Positions 36,416 to 45,469 of a DNA stretch of 64,000 nt are shown in pieces. The number at the start of each line of letters is the position of its first letter. The stretch's first letter is position 1. The position numbers and the translations under genes are program-made. Source of the DNA: Lachnospiraceae bacterium XPB1003 (GTDB taxonomy: Bacteria; Bacillota; Clostridia; Lachnospirales; Lachnospiraceae). Location: the NCBI GenBank assembly GCA_900102065.1, contig FMVK01000009.1, positions 62,001 through 126,000 of the forward strand, read 5' to 3'. The notes below the pieces were generated by a model, which saw nothing but the letters and a program-made list of their open reading frames with translations, searched no databases and was not told the origin of the DNA.

Positions 36416-38833
36416 ATGGATTACAATCCCAAAGAGATTGAGGCAAAATGGCAGAAATATTGGGAAGAGAATCAGACATTTAAGACAGATGTTTGGGATT
36501 TTTCCAAGCCTAAGTATTATGTTCTGGATATGTTCCCTTATCCTTCGGGAGTAGGTCTTCATGCAGGACATCCGGAAGGCTATACCGCTACGGATATCGT
36601 ATCACGTATGAAGAGGATGCAGGGATTCAACGTGCTTCATCCCATGGGATATGATTCCTTCGGTCTCCCTGCGGAGCAGTATGCGGTTTCAACAGGTAAT
36701 CATCCCGACGGTTTCACAGAGAAGAATATAGGAACTTTCACAAAGCAGCTTAAGGAGCTGGGCTTTGATTATGACTGGTCCAAGATGGTGAAGACATCCG
36801 ATCCTTCCTATTATCACTGGACTCAGTGGATATTCAAGCAGCTTTACCTTGACGGTTATGCAAAGTATGTTGATATGCCGGTTAACTGGTGCGAAGAGCT
36901 TGGAACGGTTCTTTCCAATGATGAGGTTATAGACGGAAAGTCAGAGCGCGGCGGCTACCCTGTTATCCGTAAGAATATGAAGCAGTGGGTTATCGATCAG
37001 CAGGCTTTTGCAGAGGAACTCTTATCCGGTCTTGATGAGATCGACTGGCCTCAGTCTACCAAGGAGATCCAGAAGAACTGGATCGGAAGATCCGAAGGTG
37101 TGGAAGTTGATTTCCGGATCGTCGGCGGCGGACAGTTCTCCATTTATACAACATGTATTGAGACCATCTACGGTATCACGTTTATGGTACTTGCTCCGGA
37201 CGGAGATATCGTTAAGGAACTTATGCCCAGGATACAGAACAAGGAAGCTGTCCAGGACTATATCAATGAGACGTTGAAGAAGACTGATATGGACAGGACC
37301 GAGCTCAACAAGGGCAAATCCGGTTGTCCTCTTGAAGGTATCATGGCCATCAATCCTGTAAACGGTAAGGAAGTTCCTGTATATATCGGTGACTTCGTTC
37401 TCGGCGGATATGGTACAGGTGCGGTCATGGCAGTTCCCAGCCACGATCAGCGTGACTTTGAATATGCTCAGTTCCACAACCTGCCCATGATACAGGTTAT
37501 CTCAGGAGCAGATGTCAGCGAGAAGGCTTTCGAGAAGCAGGATTATCTCGGAAAAGACGAACCCAGACTTATGAATTCGGAAGAGTTCGACGGTATCACG
37601 GTTGCGGAAGCAAAGGTTGCGATCACCGATAAGCTCGTTAAGATGGGGGTTGCCAGAAAGACTGTAAATTACAGATTCAGAGAATGGATCTTCGCGAGAC
37701 AGAGATATTGGGGCGAGCCTATGCCCATCGTTTATCTTGAAGACGGTTCCATCCATGTTCTCGATGACGATGAGCTGCCTCTTGTTCTTCCTGTTCTTGA
37801 GGATTATAAGGGTAAGAACGGCAAGGCTCCTCTTGATAATGCAACAGAATGGAAGCAGTATGAGCATAACGGAAAGAAGGGCGTAAGAGAGACATCTACG
37901 ATGCCCGGTTCCGCAGGATCCAGCTGGTACTACTTCAGATATATCGATCCCGATAACGATAAGGAATTTGCAAACCAGGAACTGCTTAAGCACTGGCTGC
38001 CTGTTGACCTTTATGTCGGAGGCCCCGAGCATGCGGTAGGTCACCTTATGTATTCCAGGATCTGGAACAGATACCTCTATAACAAGGGTCTTTCACCTGT
38101 TAAGGAGCCTTTTGCAAAGCTTGTTCATCAGGGAATGATACTTGGTGCCAACGGTATCAAGATGGGAAAGAGATTCCCCGAATATGTAGTTAACCCCAGC
38201 GATATCGTTGAGAGATTCGGCGCCGATACACTGCGTCTCTACGAGATGTTCATGGGCGCACTGGAAGCAAGCAAGCCCTGGAGTGATCAGGGTGTTGAAG
38301 GTGCCAGAAGGTTCATCAACAAGGTATGGAATTATTTCTCCAATACAGAGAATATCAGTGAAGATAATGCAGACAGACTTACAAGACTTTATCATCAGTC
38401 TGTAAGGAAGATCACACATGATTTTGAGACCCTTGGTTTCAATACAGCTATCGCACAGATGATGATCTTTATGAACGAGGCGGTAAAGGGAACATGTCCC
38501 AAGGCTTACGCTGAAGGTTTTGTTAAGATGTTCTCTTGTGTATGCCCTCACAGTGGTGAAGAGCTGTGGTCAATACTCGGTCATGACAAGACTCTCGCTT
38601 ACGAGAAATGGCCTGAGTTCGATGAGGCTCTCTGCAAAGAAGATGTCATTGAGATAGGTGTTCAGGTCAATGGTAAGGTAAGAGGTGTAGTCGGTCTTAC
38701 CGATGATGATACACAGGATTCTGCTGTAGAGAAGGCAAAGGAGATCGCAAGCGTTGCCAAAGCCATTGATGGCAAGAATATCGTTAAGGTCATCTTTGTA
38801 AAGGGTAAGATCCTGAATATCATTGTGAAATAA
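36416..38833 (+). CDS. leuS: Leucyl-tRNA synthetase
   Basis: Class I synthetase of 805 residues. The N-terminus DYNPKEIEAKWQKYWEEN and HIGH-type motif LHAGHPEGYTATDI lie in the first 60 residues. The editing domain (about 220-420) has LEGIMAINPVNGKEVPVYIGD-like sequence with YGTGAVMAVPSHDQRD. The catalytic loop is read as KMGKR (codons at 38159-38173) rather than KMSKS. An anticodon-binding helical domain and C-terminal domain (QVNGKVRGVVGL) follow. ATG 36416 is preceded by AAGGAGG at 9 bp. The leader carries a promoter and a terminator-like hairpin. Confidence 0.96.
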   Translation: MDYNPKEIEAKWQKYWEENQTFKTDVWDFSKPKYYVLDMFPYPSGVGLHAGHPEGYTATDIVSRMKRMQGFNVLHPMGYDSFGLPAEQYAVSTGNHPDGFTEKNIGTFTKQLKELGFDYDWSKMVKTSDPSYYHWTQWIFKQLYLDGYAKYVDMPVNWCEELGTVLSNDEVIDGKSERGGYPVIRKNMKQWVIDQQAFAEELLSGLDEIDWPQSTKEIQKNWIGRSEGVEVDFRIVGGGQFSIYTTCIETIYGITFMVLAPDGDIVKELMPRIQNKEAVQDYINETLKKTDMDRTELNKGKSGCPLEGIMAINPVNGKEVPVYIGDFVLGGYGTGAVMAVPSHDQRDFEYAQFHNLPMIQVISGADVSEKAFEKQDYLGKDEPRLMNSEEFDGITVAEAKVAITDKLVKMGVARKTVNYRFREWIFARQRYWGEPMPIVYLEDGSIHVLDDDELPLVLPVLEDYKGKNGKAPLDNATEWKQYEHNGKKGVRETSTMPGSAGSSWYYFRYIDPDNDKEFANQELLKHWLPVDLYVGGPEHAVGHLMYSRIWNRYLYNKGLSPVKEPFAKLVHQGMILGANGIKMGKRFPEYVVNPSDIVERFGADTLRLYEMFMGALEASKPWSDQGVEGARRFINKVWNYFSNTENISEDNADRLTRLYHQSVRKITHDFETLGFNTAIAQMMIFMNEAVKGTCPKAYAEGFVKMFSCVCPHSGEELWSILGHDKTLAYEKWPEFDEALCKEDVIEIGVQVNGKVRGVVGLTDDDTQDSAVEKAKEIASVAKAIDGKNIVKVIFVKGKILNIIVK

Positions 38834-38852
38834 GCGAAAAATGATGTAAAAT
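38823..38852 (+). promoter_or_regulatory. Possible promoter of pfkA
   Basis: TTGTGA (38823-38828), 18-bp spacer, TAAAAT (38847-38852), at the end of leuS, about 50 bp before the pfkA start. Confidence 0.45.
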
Positions 38853-38901
38853 TGTTCCGAAGGCTTTATTAATCTTCAGTATGGAAAGAGAGGCGGATCT
38901 T

Positions 38902-39876
38902 ATGCCAAAGACCAGAGAAGTGAAGACAATAGGTGTACTTACAAGCGGTGGTGACTCACCGGGAATGAATGCTGCTATACGTGCGGTTGTACGTAAGGCG
39001 CTTTCCAACGGCATGAAAGTCAAGGGTATCAAGAAGGGCTATCAGGGACTCCTTAATGAGGAGATCGTAGATATGGAAAGACATTCCGTATCGGAGATCA
39101 TTGGTTTGGGAGGAACGATTCTTGGTACTGCCAGATGCGAAGAGTTCAAAACCGAAGAAGGCGTTAAAAAAGGCGCAGAGGTCTGCAGAAAGCATGGTAT
39201 CGACGGTATAGTGGTCATTGGCGGTGACGGATCATACAGAGGAGCACAGAAGCTTTCTCATGAAGGTATCAATACCATAGGTCTTCCCGGAACCATCGAT
39301 CTTGATATAGCATGCACGGATTATACCATCGGATTTGATACAGCCATCAATACGGCAATGGAAGCTATCGATAAGGTACGTGATACATCTTCTTCGCATG
39401 AAAGATGTTCCATCATTGAAGTAATGGGAAGAAATGCAGGCTTCATAGCTCTCTGGTGCGGTGTTGCCAACGGAGCCGAAGATATACTGCTTCCGGAGAA
39501 GTATGATTATAACGAGCAGACACTCATTAATCATATTATTGAAAATCGTAAGAACGGTAAGAAGCATCATATCATCATCAATGCTGAAGGTATCGGTCAT
39601 TCAACTTCCATGGCGAGAAGAATAGAAGCTGCCACAGGCGTGGAGACCAGAGCTACCATACTGGGATACATGCAGCGAGGAGGATCTCCTACCTGTAAGG
39701 ACAGATATTATGCATCCATAATGGGAGCAAGGGCTGCCGATCTTTTGAAGGAAGGTAAGACAAACCGTGTGGTTGCGCAGAAGAACGGAGATTTCGTTGA
39801 TTTCGATATCGATGAGGCACTTGCGATGACTAAGTCGATACCTGAATACGAATACGAGATGTCAAAGATCCTGTGA
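38902..39876 (+). CDS. pfkA: ATP-dependent 6-phosphofructokinase
   Basis: Commits fructose 6-phosphate to glycolysis. It has 324 residues. Motifs: GVLTSGGDSPGMNAAIRA at the N-terminus, VIGGDGSYRGA where Gly in GGDGS indicates ATP rather than pyrophosphate use, catalytic Asp in PGTIDLDIACTDYTIGFDT (E. coli has N and K/G at two of these positions), and MGRNAGFIALWCG. ATG 38902 is preferred over 38881 because GAGGCGGAT lies between them. dnaE and pfkA stand close together in many Clostridia, here separated by dtd-HAD-leuS. Confidence 0.95.
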   Translation: MPKTREVKTIGVLTSGGDSPGMNAAIRAVVRKALSNGMKVKGIKKGYQGLLNEEIVDMERHSVSEIIGLGGTILGTARCEEFKTEEGVKKGAEVCRKHGIDGIVVIGGDGSYRGAQKLSHEGINTIGLPGTIDLDIACTDYTIGFDTAINTAMEAIDKVRDTSSSHERCSIIEVMGRNAGFIALWCGVANGAEDILLPEKYDYNEQTLINHIIENRKNGKKHHIIINAEGIGHSTSMARRIEAATGVETRATILGYMQRGGSPTCKDRYYASIMGARAADLLKEGKTNRVVAQKNGDFVDFDIDEALAMTKSIPEYEYEMSKIL

Positions 39877-39906
39877 TCAGATATCTATAATGGAGAGACG
39901 ATAAGA

Positions 39907-40701
39907 ATGCTTACTTCTATGTCCAATAGCAGAATCAAACATCTTATATCCCTTAGGGATAAAACAAAGGTCCGCCGTGAGGAGGGCCTTTTTATTGCTG
40001 AGGGTATCAGGATAGTACGTGAAGTTCCGAAGGAAGATCTGCAGGAGCTGTATTATTCCGAGGATTTCTCGGAGGAACGCCCGGATTGCAGATACGAGAC
40101 TCTGAGTACGGATGTGTTTAAAAAGGTGAGTGATGTCGGAACCCCCCAGGGAGTTCTTGCGGTCGTGAAACAGCATAAATTCCGACCGGACGATCTGATT
40201 AAGGGTAAGGATACCATGCTCCTTGTATTGGAGAATATACAGGATCCCGGCAATATGGGAACCATGTTCAGAACTGCGGAGGCGGCGGGATGCACAGGTA
40301 TCATCATGACAGATGATTGTGTGGATATTTATTCGCCAAAAGTTGTCAGATCCACTATGGGTGCCGTATTCCGCGTTCCTTTTGTCATACTCGAAAAAGA
40401 CGGCATGAAGGACTGCCTTGAAGATTTAAAGAAAAGAGGAGTAGCGATATATGCGGCTGCTCTTCAGGGATCGGTACCTTATACGGAGCCTGATTATGCG
40501 GGAGGATGCGCTTTTCTGATCGGAAATGAAGGTAACGGACTTAAGGCGCAGACTCTTGGGACAGTTGAGGATGAAGGCGGAAGTGCCGTAAGGATACCCA
40601 TGGCAGGTAAGACGGAATCCCTCAATGCAGCAGTAAGCGCCGCAATACTTATGTACGAGGCGGCCAGACAAAGAGAGTTCAACGGACAGAGGTTAAAATG
40701 A
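39907..40701 (+). CDS. SpoU-family (TrmH/RlmB-like) RNA 2'-O-methyltransferase
   Basis: A protein of 264 residues. The N-terminal substrate-binding domain SRIKHLISLRDKTKVRREEGLFIAEG (about 8-35; seen as VRREEGLFIAEGIRIV) is followed by the SPOUT knot: LENIQDPGNMGTMFRTAEAAG (motif 1 region), SPKVVRSTMGAVFRVPF (motif 2) and IPMAGKTESLNAAVSAAI (motif 3). It methylates a ribose in rRNA or tRNA; the exact nucleotide is not predictable. Its stop overlaps the following ABC-F gene by four bases (ATGA). Confidence 0.92.
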   Translation: MLTSMSNSRIKHLISLRDKTKVRREEGLFIAEGIRIVREVPKEDLQELYYSEDFSEERPDCRYETLSTDVFKKVSDVGTPQGVLAVVKQHKFRPDDLIKGKDTMLLVLENIQDPGNMGTMFRTAEAAGCTGIIMTDDCVDIYSPKVVRSTMGAVFRVPFVILEKDGMKDCLEDLKKRGVAIYAAALQGSVPYTEPDYAGGCAFLIGNEGNGLKAQTLGTVEDEGGSAVRIPMAGKTESLNAAVSAAILMYEAARQREFNGQRLK

Positions 40702-42560
40702 ATTTACTGTCAATGAAGGACGTTTCAAAAGTTTATACCGAGAGGGTTCTGCTTGATGATGTTACATTCGGCATAGGCACTGATGACAGGATCGGTGTTA
40801 TAGGGATCAACGGGACGGGAAAATCAACGCTTTTAAAGATTGTGGCGGGACTTGTTGAAGCTGATTCCGGAGAAATAGTAAAAGGCAAGAATGTGGTAGT
40901 TACTTATCTTCCGCAGATGCCTGAGTTTGAGCGGGATTATACTCTCTATGAATATGTTGTCTCGGAGAATATAAAAAGACTCTCTCCGGCAGATGAGTAT
41001 GAAGCAAAGAGACTTGAAGCGGAAATAGGCGGTGAAGCCAAGAAGATATTGGGAAAGCTGGGTTTTGCCGATATAACAGCGAAGATAGGAAGCTTTTCCG
41101 GCGGACAGAAAAAGAAAGCAGCATTAGCGGCATGTCTTCTGGCCAAGACGGATATACTTCTTTTGGATGAACCCACAAACCATCTGGACAATGCCATGAC
41201 AGAGTGGCTGCAGCTCTATCTTGAAAAATACAGAGGAGCGATCGTCATGGTAACACATGACAGATATTTTCTGGATCTTGTCTGCAACAGGATAGTGGAG
41301 GTTGATAAGGGCAAGCTGTACAGTTATGAAACAAATTACGAGGGCTTTCTTGAGAAGAAGGCGGAGAGGATAGCGTCGGCGCTTTCAACCCAGGATAAGC
41401 ATGCAAATATCCTGCGCAAAGAGATCGCTTGGATGAGACGTGGTGCAAGGGCAAGAACCACCAAACAGAAGGCTCATATCGCAAGATACGAGGCACTGCG
41501 AGATGAGAAACAGGTGGAACTTGATCGTGACATAGAGATCAAAGCTGTCTCTTCAAGACTCGGGAAGAAGACCATAGAGATAAATGGTGTTTCCAAATCA
41601 TATGGAGACAGGGTACTGATAAAAGATTTCACATATAATTTTTTACGGGATGACAGAGTCGGTATACTTGGACCAAACGGATGCGGTAAATCAACACTTG
41701 TTAAAATGATAATGGGAAGTGTAAAGCCGGATGCGGGATTTGTCGAGATCGGAGATACTGTTGTCGTGGGATATTATGCCCAGGAAGCGGAATCGATGAA
41801 TGATGATCAGAGAGTCATTGATTACATCAAGGATACCGCGGAATATATCAGAACGGATGACGGATATGTTTCGGCATCTCAGATGTGTGAATTGTTTCTT
41901 TTTGATAAGACGATGCAGTATCAGCCAATAGGAAAGCTTTCCGGCGGAGAGAAGAGACGTCTTTATCTTTGCAAGGTCCTAATGGAGGCCCCAAATGTGC
42001 TTATACTGGATGAGCCCACCAATGATCTGGATATATCAACGCTTCAGATACTCGAGGATTATCTTGATTCTTTTCCGGGGATCGTTGCTGCGGTTTCTCA
42101 TGACAGATATTTTCTGGACCGGATAGGAAAGCGAATGCTGACTTTTGACGGTAATGGAGGCATACATCTCTATAACGGAAATTATACGGAGTTCTTTCTG
42201 GAATACAGTGAAGGTATAGATGGTAGCATCAATAAGAGCGGAGAGGAAAGATCTGCGGATAAGGATGGCGCGACAGGCGCAGTTGCCGATAAGGGGACCG
42301 CAGACTGGAAGGTTCGTCCACAGGTACTTAAGTTCACATATAAGGAACAGAAAGAGTATGAGACCATAGAAGAGGATATAAGCAGACAGGAGGGCAGGAA
42401 GGTCAGGCTTGAACAGGAGATGGCGGACAATCCTACGGATTTTGTAAAGCTTGCGGAATTATCCAAAGAAAAGGAAGAATGTGAACGGGAGATAGACCGG
42501 CTTATGGAAAGATATATTTATCTGGAGGAAAAGGCCGAGAAGATAAAGGCCGGCTCATAG
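40698..42560 (+). CDS. ABC-F ATPase, Uup-like with C-terminal coiled coil
   Basis: A soluble tandem-ABC protein of 620 residues. First domain: Walker A GINGTGKSTLLK, signature FSGGQKKKAALA, Walker B ILLLDEPTNHLD. Linker about 240-275 (MRRGARARTTKQKAHIARYE), the P-site tRNA interaction motif. Second domain: GPNGCGKSTLVK, LSGGEKRRLYL, LILDEPTNDLD. The C-terminal 70 residues form a coiled coil (QEGRKVRLEQEMADN to the end) as in Uup. It probably resolves stalled or defective ribosomes or assembly states. It is co-translated with the upstream RNA methyltransferase. Confidence 0.92.
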   Translation: MNLLSMKDVSKVYTERVLLDDVTFGIGTDDRIGVIGINGTGKSTLLKIVAGLVEADSGEIVKGKNVVVTYLPQMPEFERDYTLYEYVVSENIKRLSPADEYEAKRLEAEIGGEAKKILGKLGFADITAKIGSFSGGQKKKAALAACLLAKTDILLLDEPTNHLDNAMTEWLQLYLEKYRGAIVMVTHDRYFLDLVCNRIVEVDKGKLYSYETNYEGFLEKKAERIASALSTQDKHANILRKEIAWMRRGARARTTKQKAHIARYEALRDEKQVELDRDIEIKAVSSRLGKKTIEINGVSKSYGDRVLIKDFTYNFLRDDRVGILGPNGCGKSTLVKMIMGSVKPDAGFVEIGDTVVVGYYAQEAESMNDDQRVIDYIKDTAEYIRTDDGYVSASQMCELFLFDKTMQYQPIGKLSGGEKRRLYLCKVLMEAPNVLILDEPTNDLDISTLQILEDYLDSFPGIVAAVSHDRYFLDRIGKRMLTFDGNGGIHLYNGNYTEFFLEYSEGIDGSINKSGEERSADKDGATGAVADKGTADWKVRPQVLKFTYKEQKEYETIEEDISRQEGRKVRLEQEMADNPTDFVKLAELSKEKEECEREIDRLMERYIYLEEKAEKIKAGS

Positions 42561-42599
42561 CGCATTCAGAAAAATCTCTACGTAAATTTCCCCGGCAAG

Positions 42600-42608
42600 T
42601 GATATAAT
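42600..42608 (+). promoter_or_regulatory. Extended -10 promoter of proC
   Basis: TGATATAAT, extended -10 with perfect TATAAT, about 54 bp before proC. The -35 region is poor. TAGGAGGA lies 7 bp before the start codon. Confidence 0.55.
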
Positions 42609-42661
42609 ATGTCAGCTGTAGGGATGAATGATCATACAGTTAATTATAGGAGGACAGGATA

Positions 42662-43456
42662 ATGAAGATTGGTTTTATCGGTTTGGGAAATATGGCAGGA
42701 GCCATGATAGGCGGGCTTGTAAAAAGCGGACTTGTTAAGCCTTCGGATATATGCGGTTCCGATGTAAGTGAGGCTATTGTTGAAAAGAGAGCATCCGAAT
42801 TCGGTATCAGGACTACGACGGACAATGCTGTTACGGTTGAGTTCGCGGATTATCTTGTAATGGCTGTAAAGCCTCAGTTTGCAGGTGCAGTGATAAAGGG
42901 GATAAAGGACAAGATCCGTCCCGAGCAGGTTGTTGTCTCCATTGTTGCGGGCAAGTCTTTGGCATGGTATGAGGAACAGTTCGGAAAAGTTCAGAAGTGT
43001 GTACGCTGCATGCCTAATACCGCAGCACTTGTCGGTGCTGCTATCACCGGCGTTACACCCAATGAAGCAGTAAATGATGATGAGCTTAAGAATGCCATCT
43101 CTATCATAGAATCTTTCGGTAAGGCATCAGTAGTTCCCGAACATCTTATGGATGCGGTATGCGCAGTGAGCGGAAGTGCTCCCGCATATGTATTTATGTT
43201 TATTGAAGCTATGGCGGATGCTGCTGTTGAAGAAGGTATGCCCCGTGCACAGGCTTATGAATTTGCCGCAAATGCGGTATACGGAAGTGCAAAGCTTATG
43301 ATCGATACAGGCAAGCACCCCGGCGAGCTTAAGGATATGGTATGTTCACCTGCAGGAACAACTATCGCAGCTGTCAGAGTACTTGAGGAAGCAGGTTTCC
43401 GCGGAACAGTGATAGATGCGGTTGAGGCTGCAGCAGAGAGATCGAAGGAACTTTGA
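42662..43456 (+). CDS. proC: Pyrroline-5-carboxylate reductase
   Basis: Last step of proline synthesis. It has 264 residues. The Rossmann motif GFIGLGNMAGAMIGG lies at 4-18, VRCMPNTAALVGAAITG near 120, and the signature GSAPAYVFMFIEAMADAAVEEGM near 175 (seen as SGSAPAYVFMFIEA). The C-terminus SPAGTTIAAVRVLEEAGFRGTVIDAV is typical. Length is normal. The permease gene starts 10 bp after its stop. Confidence 0.96.
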   Translation: MKIGFIGLGNMAGAMIGGLVKSGLVKPSDICGSDVSEAIVEKRASEFGIRTTTDNAVTVEFADYLVMAVKPQFAGAVIKGIKDKIRPEQVVVSIVAGKSLAWYEEQFGKVQKCVRCMPNTAALVGAAITGVTPNEAVNDDELKNAISIIESFGKASVVPEHLMDAVCAVSGSAPAYVFMFIEAMADAAVEEGMPRAQAYEFAANAVYGSAKLMIDTGKHPGELKDMVCSPAGTTIAAVRVLEEAGFRGTVIDAVEAAAERSKEL

Positions 43457-43466
43457 TAACGGAATA

Positions 43467-44642
43467 ATGTTTAATAAAATAATAGATTTTGTAAAAAAAG
43501 AAACAGTTTTGAGCGCGGCAGCAGTACTTGCCGTGCTCTCTGCATTTATTGTCCGCCCGGACGCGCAATATGCTTCATATATCAATTTCAGGGTATTGGC
43601 TATACTTACCGGCCTGATGATAGTAATGGAGGGCTTTAAGAAGTTAGGTGTTTTTGCGAGGATAGCCGGGATACTGCTTTCGCATGTTAAAAGCGATACC
43701 GGTATCGGACTTATTCTTATAGGACTTTGTTTTGGCTTCTCAATGTTCATAACAAATGATGTGGCTCTTATCACATTTGTTCCGCTTACTATAGAGACAT
43801 TAAAAAGATCGGGACGTATGAAGCATCTGATCCATATTGTTGTGATGCAGACTGCAGCTGCTAATCTGGGAAGTATGCTGACGCCTGTTGGAAATCCGCA
43901 GAATCTTTATCTTTATGATCTGATGCAGATGGAAGTGGGAGATTTTATCCTGCTTATGCTGCCGCTTACGGCTATATCGGGGGGACTTATCTTCCTCATA
44001 TTCGGATGCTGGAATAAGGCTTCTGCAATAAAGGCGGCGAAGTTTGGGAAAGTAAATGATACGGATGAACTCACTGTCTCTGATGATAAGCAGGATACCG
44101 ATGATGGTAAAAGGGGACATATTTCCAGAAGATTTATTATTCTCTATACGGTGTTATTTGTTTTTAATCTGCTTACTGTATTTGATATAGTGAAGTTTTG
44201 GATCCCGCTGGCTGTAACTGTCCTGGCCATACTTATTACGGACAGAAAGACGCTTATAAAAGTTGATTATTCATTGATCTTTATTTTTATCGCATTCTTC
44301 ATATTTGTGGGTAATATGGGAAGGATCCCTGAATTCTCTTCAATGCTGGGATCGGCAGTAGAGGGGAGAGAGATGGGAATAGCGATACTTTCCAGTCAGG
44401 TGATAAGCAATGTGCCTGCAGCACTGCTTCTGTCAGGCTTTACGGAGGATTACAGGGCCTTACTCTATGGCGTGGATATAGGAGGCCTTGGTACGCTTAT
44501 AGCATCCATGGCCAGCCTCATCTCATATAAATATGTTGCGGTAGAGGATAAAAAACTTAGATTGAAATATCTGATCAGATTTACGGTTGTTAATATAATG
44601 CTTCTTATTCCGCTCTATATTCTCGGAAGGATCCTGCTTTAG
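43467..44642 (+). CDS. SLC13/ArsB-NhaD-type anion permease
   Basis: An integral membrane protein of 391 residues with about ten hydrophobic helices. The repeat motif FSMFITNDVALITFVPLTI and its partner SSQVISNVPAALLLSGF (near 310), with Asn in each hairpin, fit the ion-transporter superfamily. NLGSMLTPVGNPQNLYLYDL is typical of the SLC13/citrate-sodium or ArsB-like branch. A hydrophilic loop at about 200-225 (DTDELTVSDDKQDTDDG) divides the halves. The substrate is unknown. Start 43467 is chosen as the first Met after proC; only a weak GGA precedes it. It converges on the response regulator with a 6-bp gap. Confidence 0.85.
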   Translation: MFNKIIDFVKKETVLSAAAVLAVLSAFIVRPDAQYASYINFRVLAILTGLMIVMEGFKKLGVFARIAGILLSHVKSDTGIGLILIGLCFGFSMFITNDVALITFVPLTIETLKRSGRMKHLIHIVVMQTAAANLGSMLTPVGNPQNLYLYDLMQMEVGDFILLMLPLTAISGGLIFLIFGCWNKASAIKAAKFGKVNDTDELTVSDDKQDTDDGKRGHISRRFIILYTVLFVFNLLTVFDIVKFWIPLAVTVLAILITDRKTLIKVDYSLIFIFIAFFIFVGNMGRIPEFSSMLGSAVEGREMGIAILSSQVISNVPAALLLSGFTEDYRALLYGVDIGGLGTLIASMASLISYKYVAVEDKKLRLKYLIRFTVVNIMLLIPLYILGRILL

Positions 44643-44648
44643 GATTTA

Positions 44649-45443
44649 TCATTTTTTCTTTCGTCCGGATGAATAGAGGGATTCGCGAACTCTTTCTTTT
44701 TCGAAGAACTGATCGACTGAATCATGTATGGCATCCGGACTGAGGGATTTGAGCAGATAGCCGTTGGGCTTGAGGCTCATGATACGGCTTACGGTATCCT
44801 TATCATTTTTTCCTGTAAGGAAGATGATAGGGATTTTTTCTGTTGAGGGCTCCGATCTGATCATGGAGAAAAAATCGCTTCCGTCGGCAATGGGCATGGC
44901 GTAATCCAACAGGATAAGGTCTGTCTTGTTTTTTGCAAGGTAGGTAATGCCGCTGGCAGCGGAATTCATCATGGTGACGCTGTAACGGTCGGAAAGCCAG
45001 TCATGGATAGAACGGAGGTACATTACGTCATCATCGATAACGAGAATGTTCTTACGTCTTGTTCCGTTCTCTCTCTCTGCAAGATAATCGTCCAATGCAA
45101 AAAGCAGATCTTTGATGTTGATGGGACGTTCGAATTTCTTGCTGATCACCTTATCGGATATTGTTTTTGAGAGGATCTCGAATTCTTCAAAAGAACCTAT
45201 AACGAACAGTTCTTTTTCGTCTTCTATGCAGAAATCTCTTAAATAAACCAAAAAGTCACCGGAGTCCTCGAGATAGTTCCCGAGATAAAAAATGACTATA
45301 TCAGAGATATTTCTTACTCTTTCGACGTCTTTCATTACGGGGATCGTGTTGAAAACGTCATATCCGGCTTTTGTGAGATTTTCACGTATGGCACCTACAA
45401 GAAAGGCGCTGCCATAACTGATGAGAATTACTTTTTTATCCAT
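44649..45443 (-). CDS. Response regulator with two receiver domains
   Basis: A protein of 264 residues with no DNA-binding or enzymatic output domain. The C-terminal receiver (about 132-250) is canonical: ILVIDDDV acidic pocket (137-139), phospho-acceptor D180 in LILLDYAMP, T210 and K232 in YLLKS. The N-terminal 1-120 has a receiver-like strand pattern (VILISYGSAFLVGAIRENL) but no Asp at the acceptor site (IVIFYLGNYLED), so it is degenerate. It lies 26 bp downstream of the FIST hybrid kinase and probably receives phosphate from its Hpt domain. GAGGTC precedes the ATG by 6 bp. Confidence 0.85.
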   Translation of the reverse strand: MDKKVILISYGSAFLVGAIRENLTKAGYDVFNTIPVMKDVERVRNISDIVIFYLGNYLEDSGDFLVYLRDFCIEDEKELFVIGSFEEFEILSKTISDKVISKKFERPINIKDLLFALDDYLAERENGTRRKNILVIDDDVMYLRSIHDWLSDRYSVTMMNSAASGITYLAKNKTDLILLDYAMPIADGSDFFSMIRSEPSTEKIPIIFLTGKNDKDTVSRIMSLKPNGYLLKSLSPDAIHDSVDQFFEKERVRESLYSSGRKKK

Positions 45444-45469
45444 ACTGAGACCTCGTGATCGTAAAATTT

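Noticed and set aside
36340-36416. T-box riboswitch for leuS
   Set aside because: Only about 60 nt separate the predicted start from the ribosome site, with no stem I, specifier loop or AGGGTGG antiterminator.
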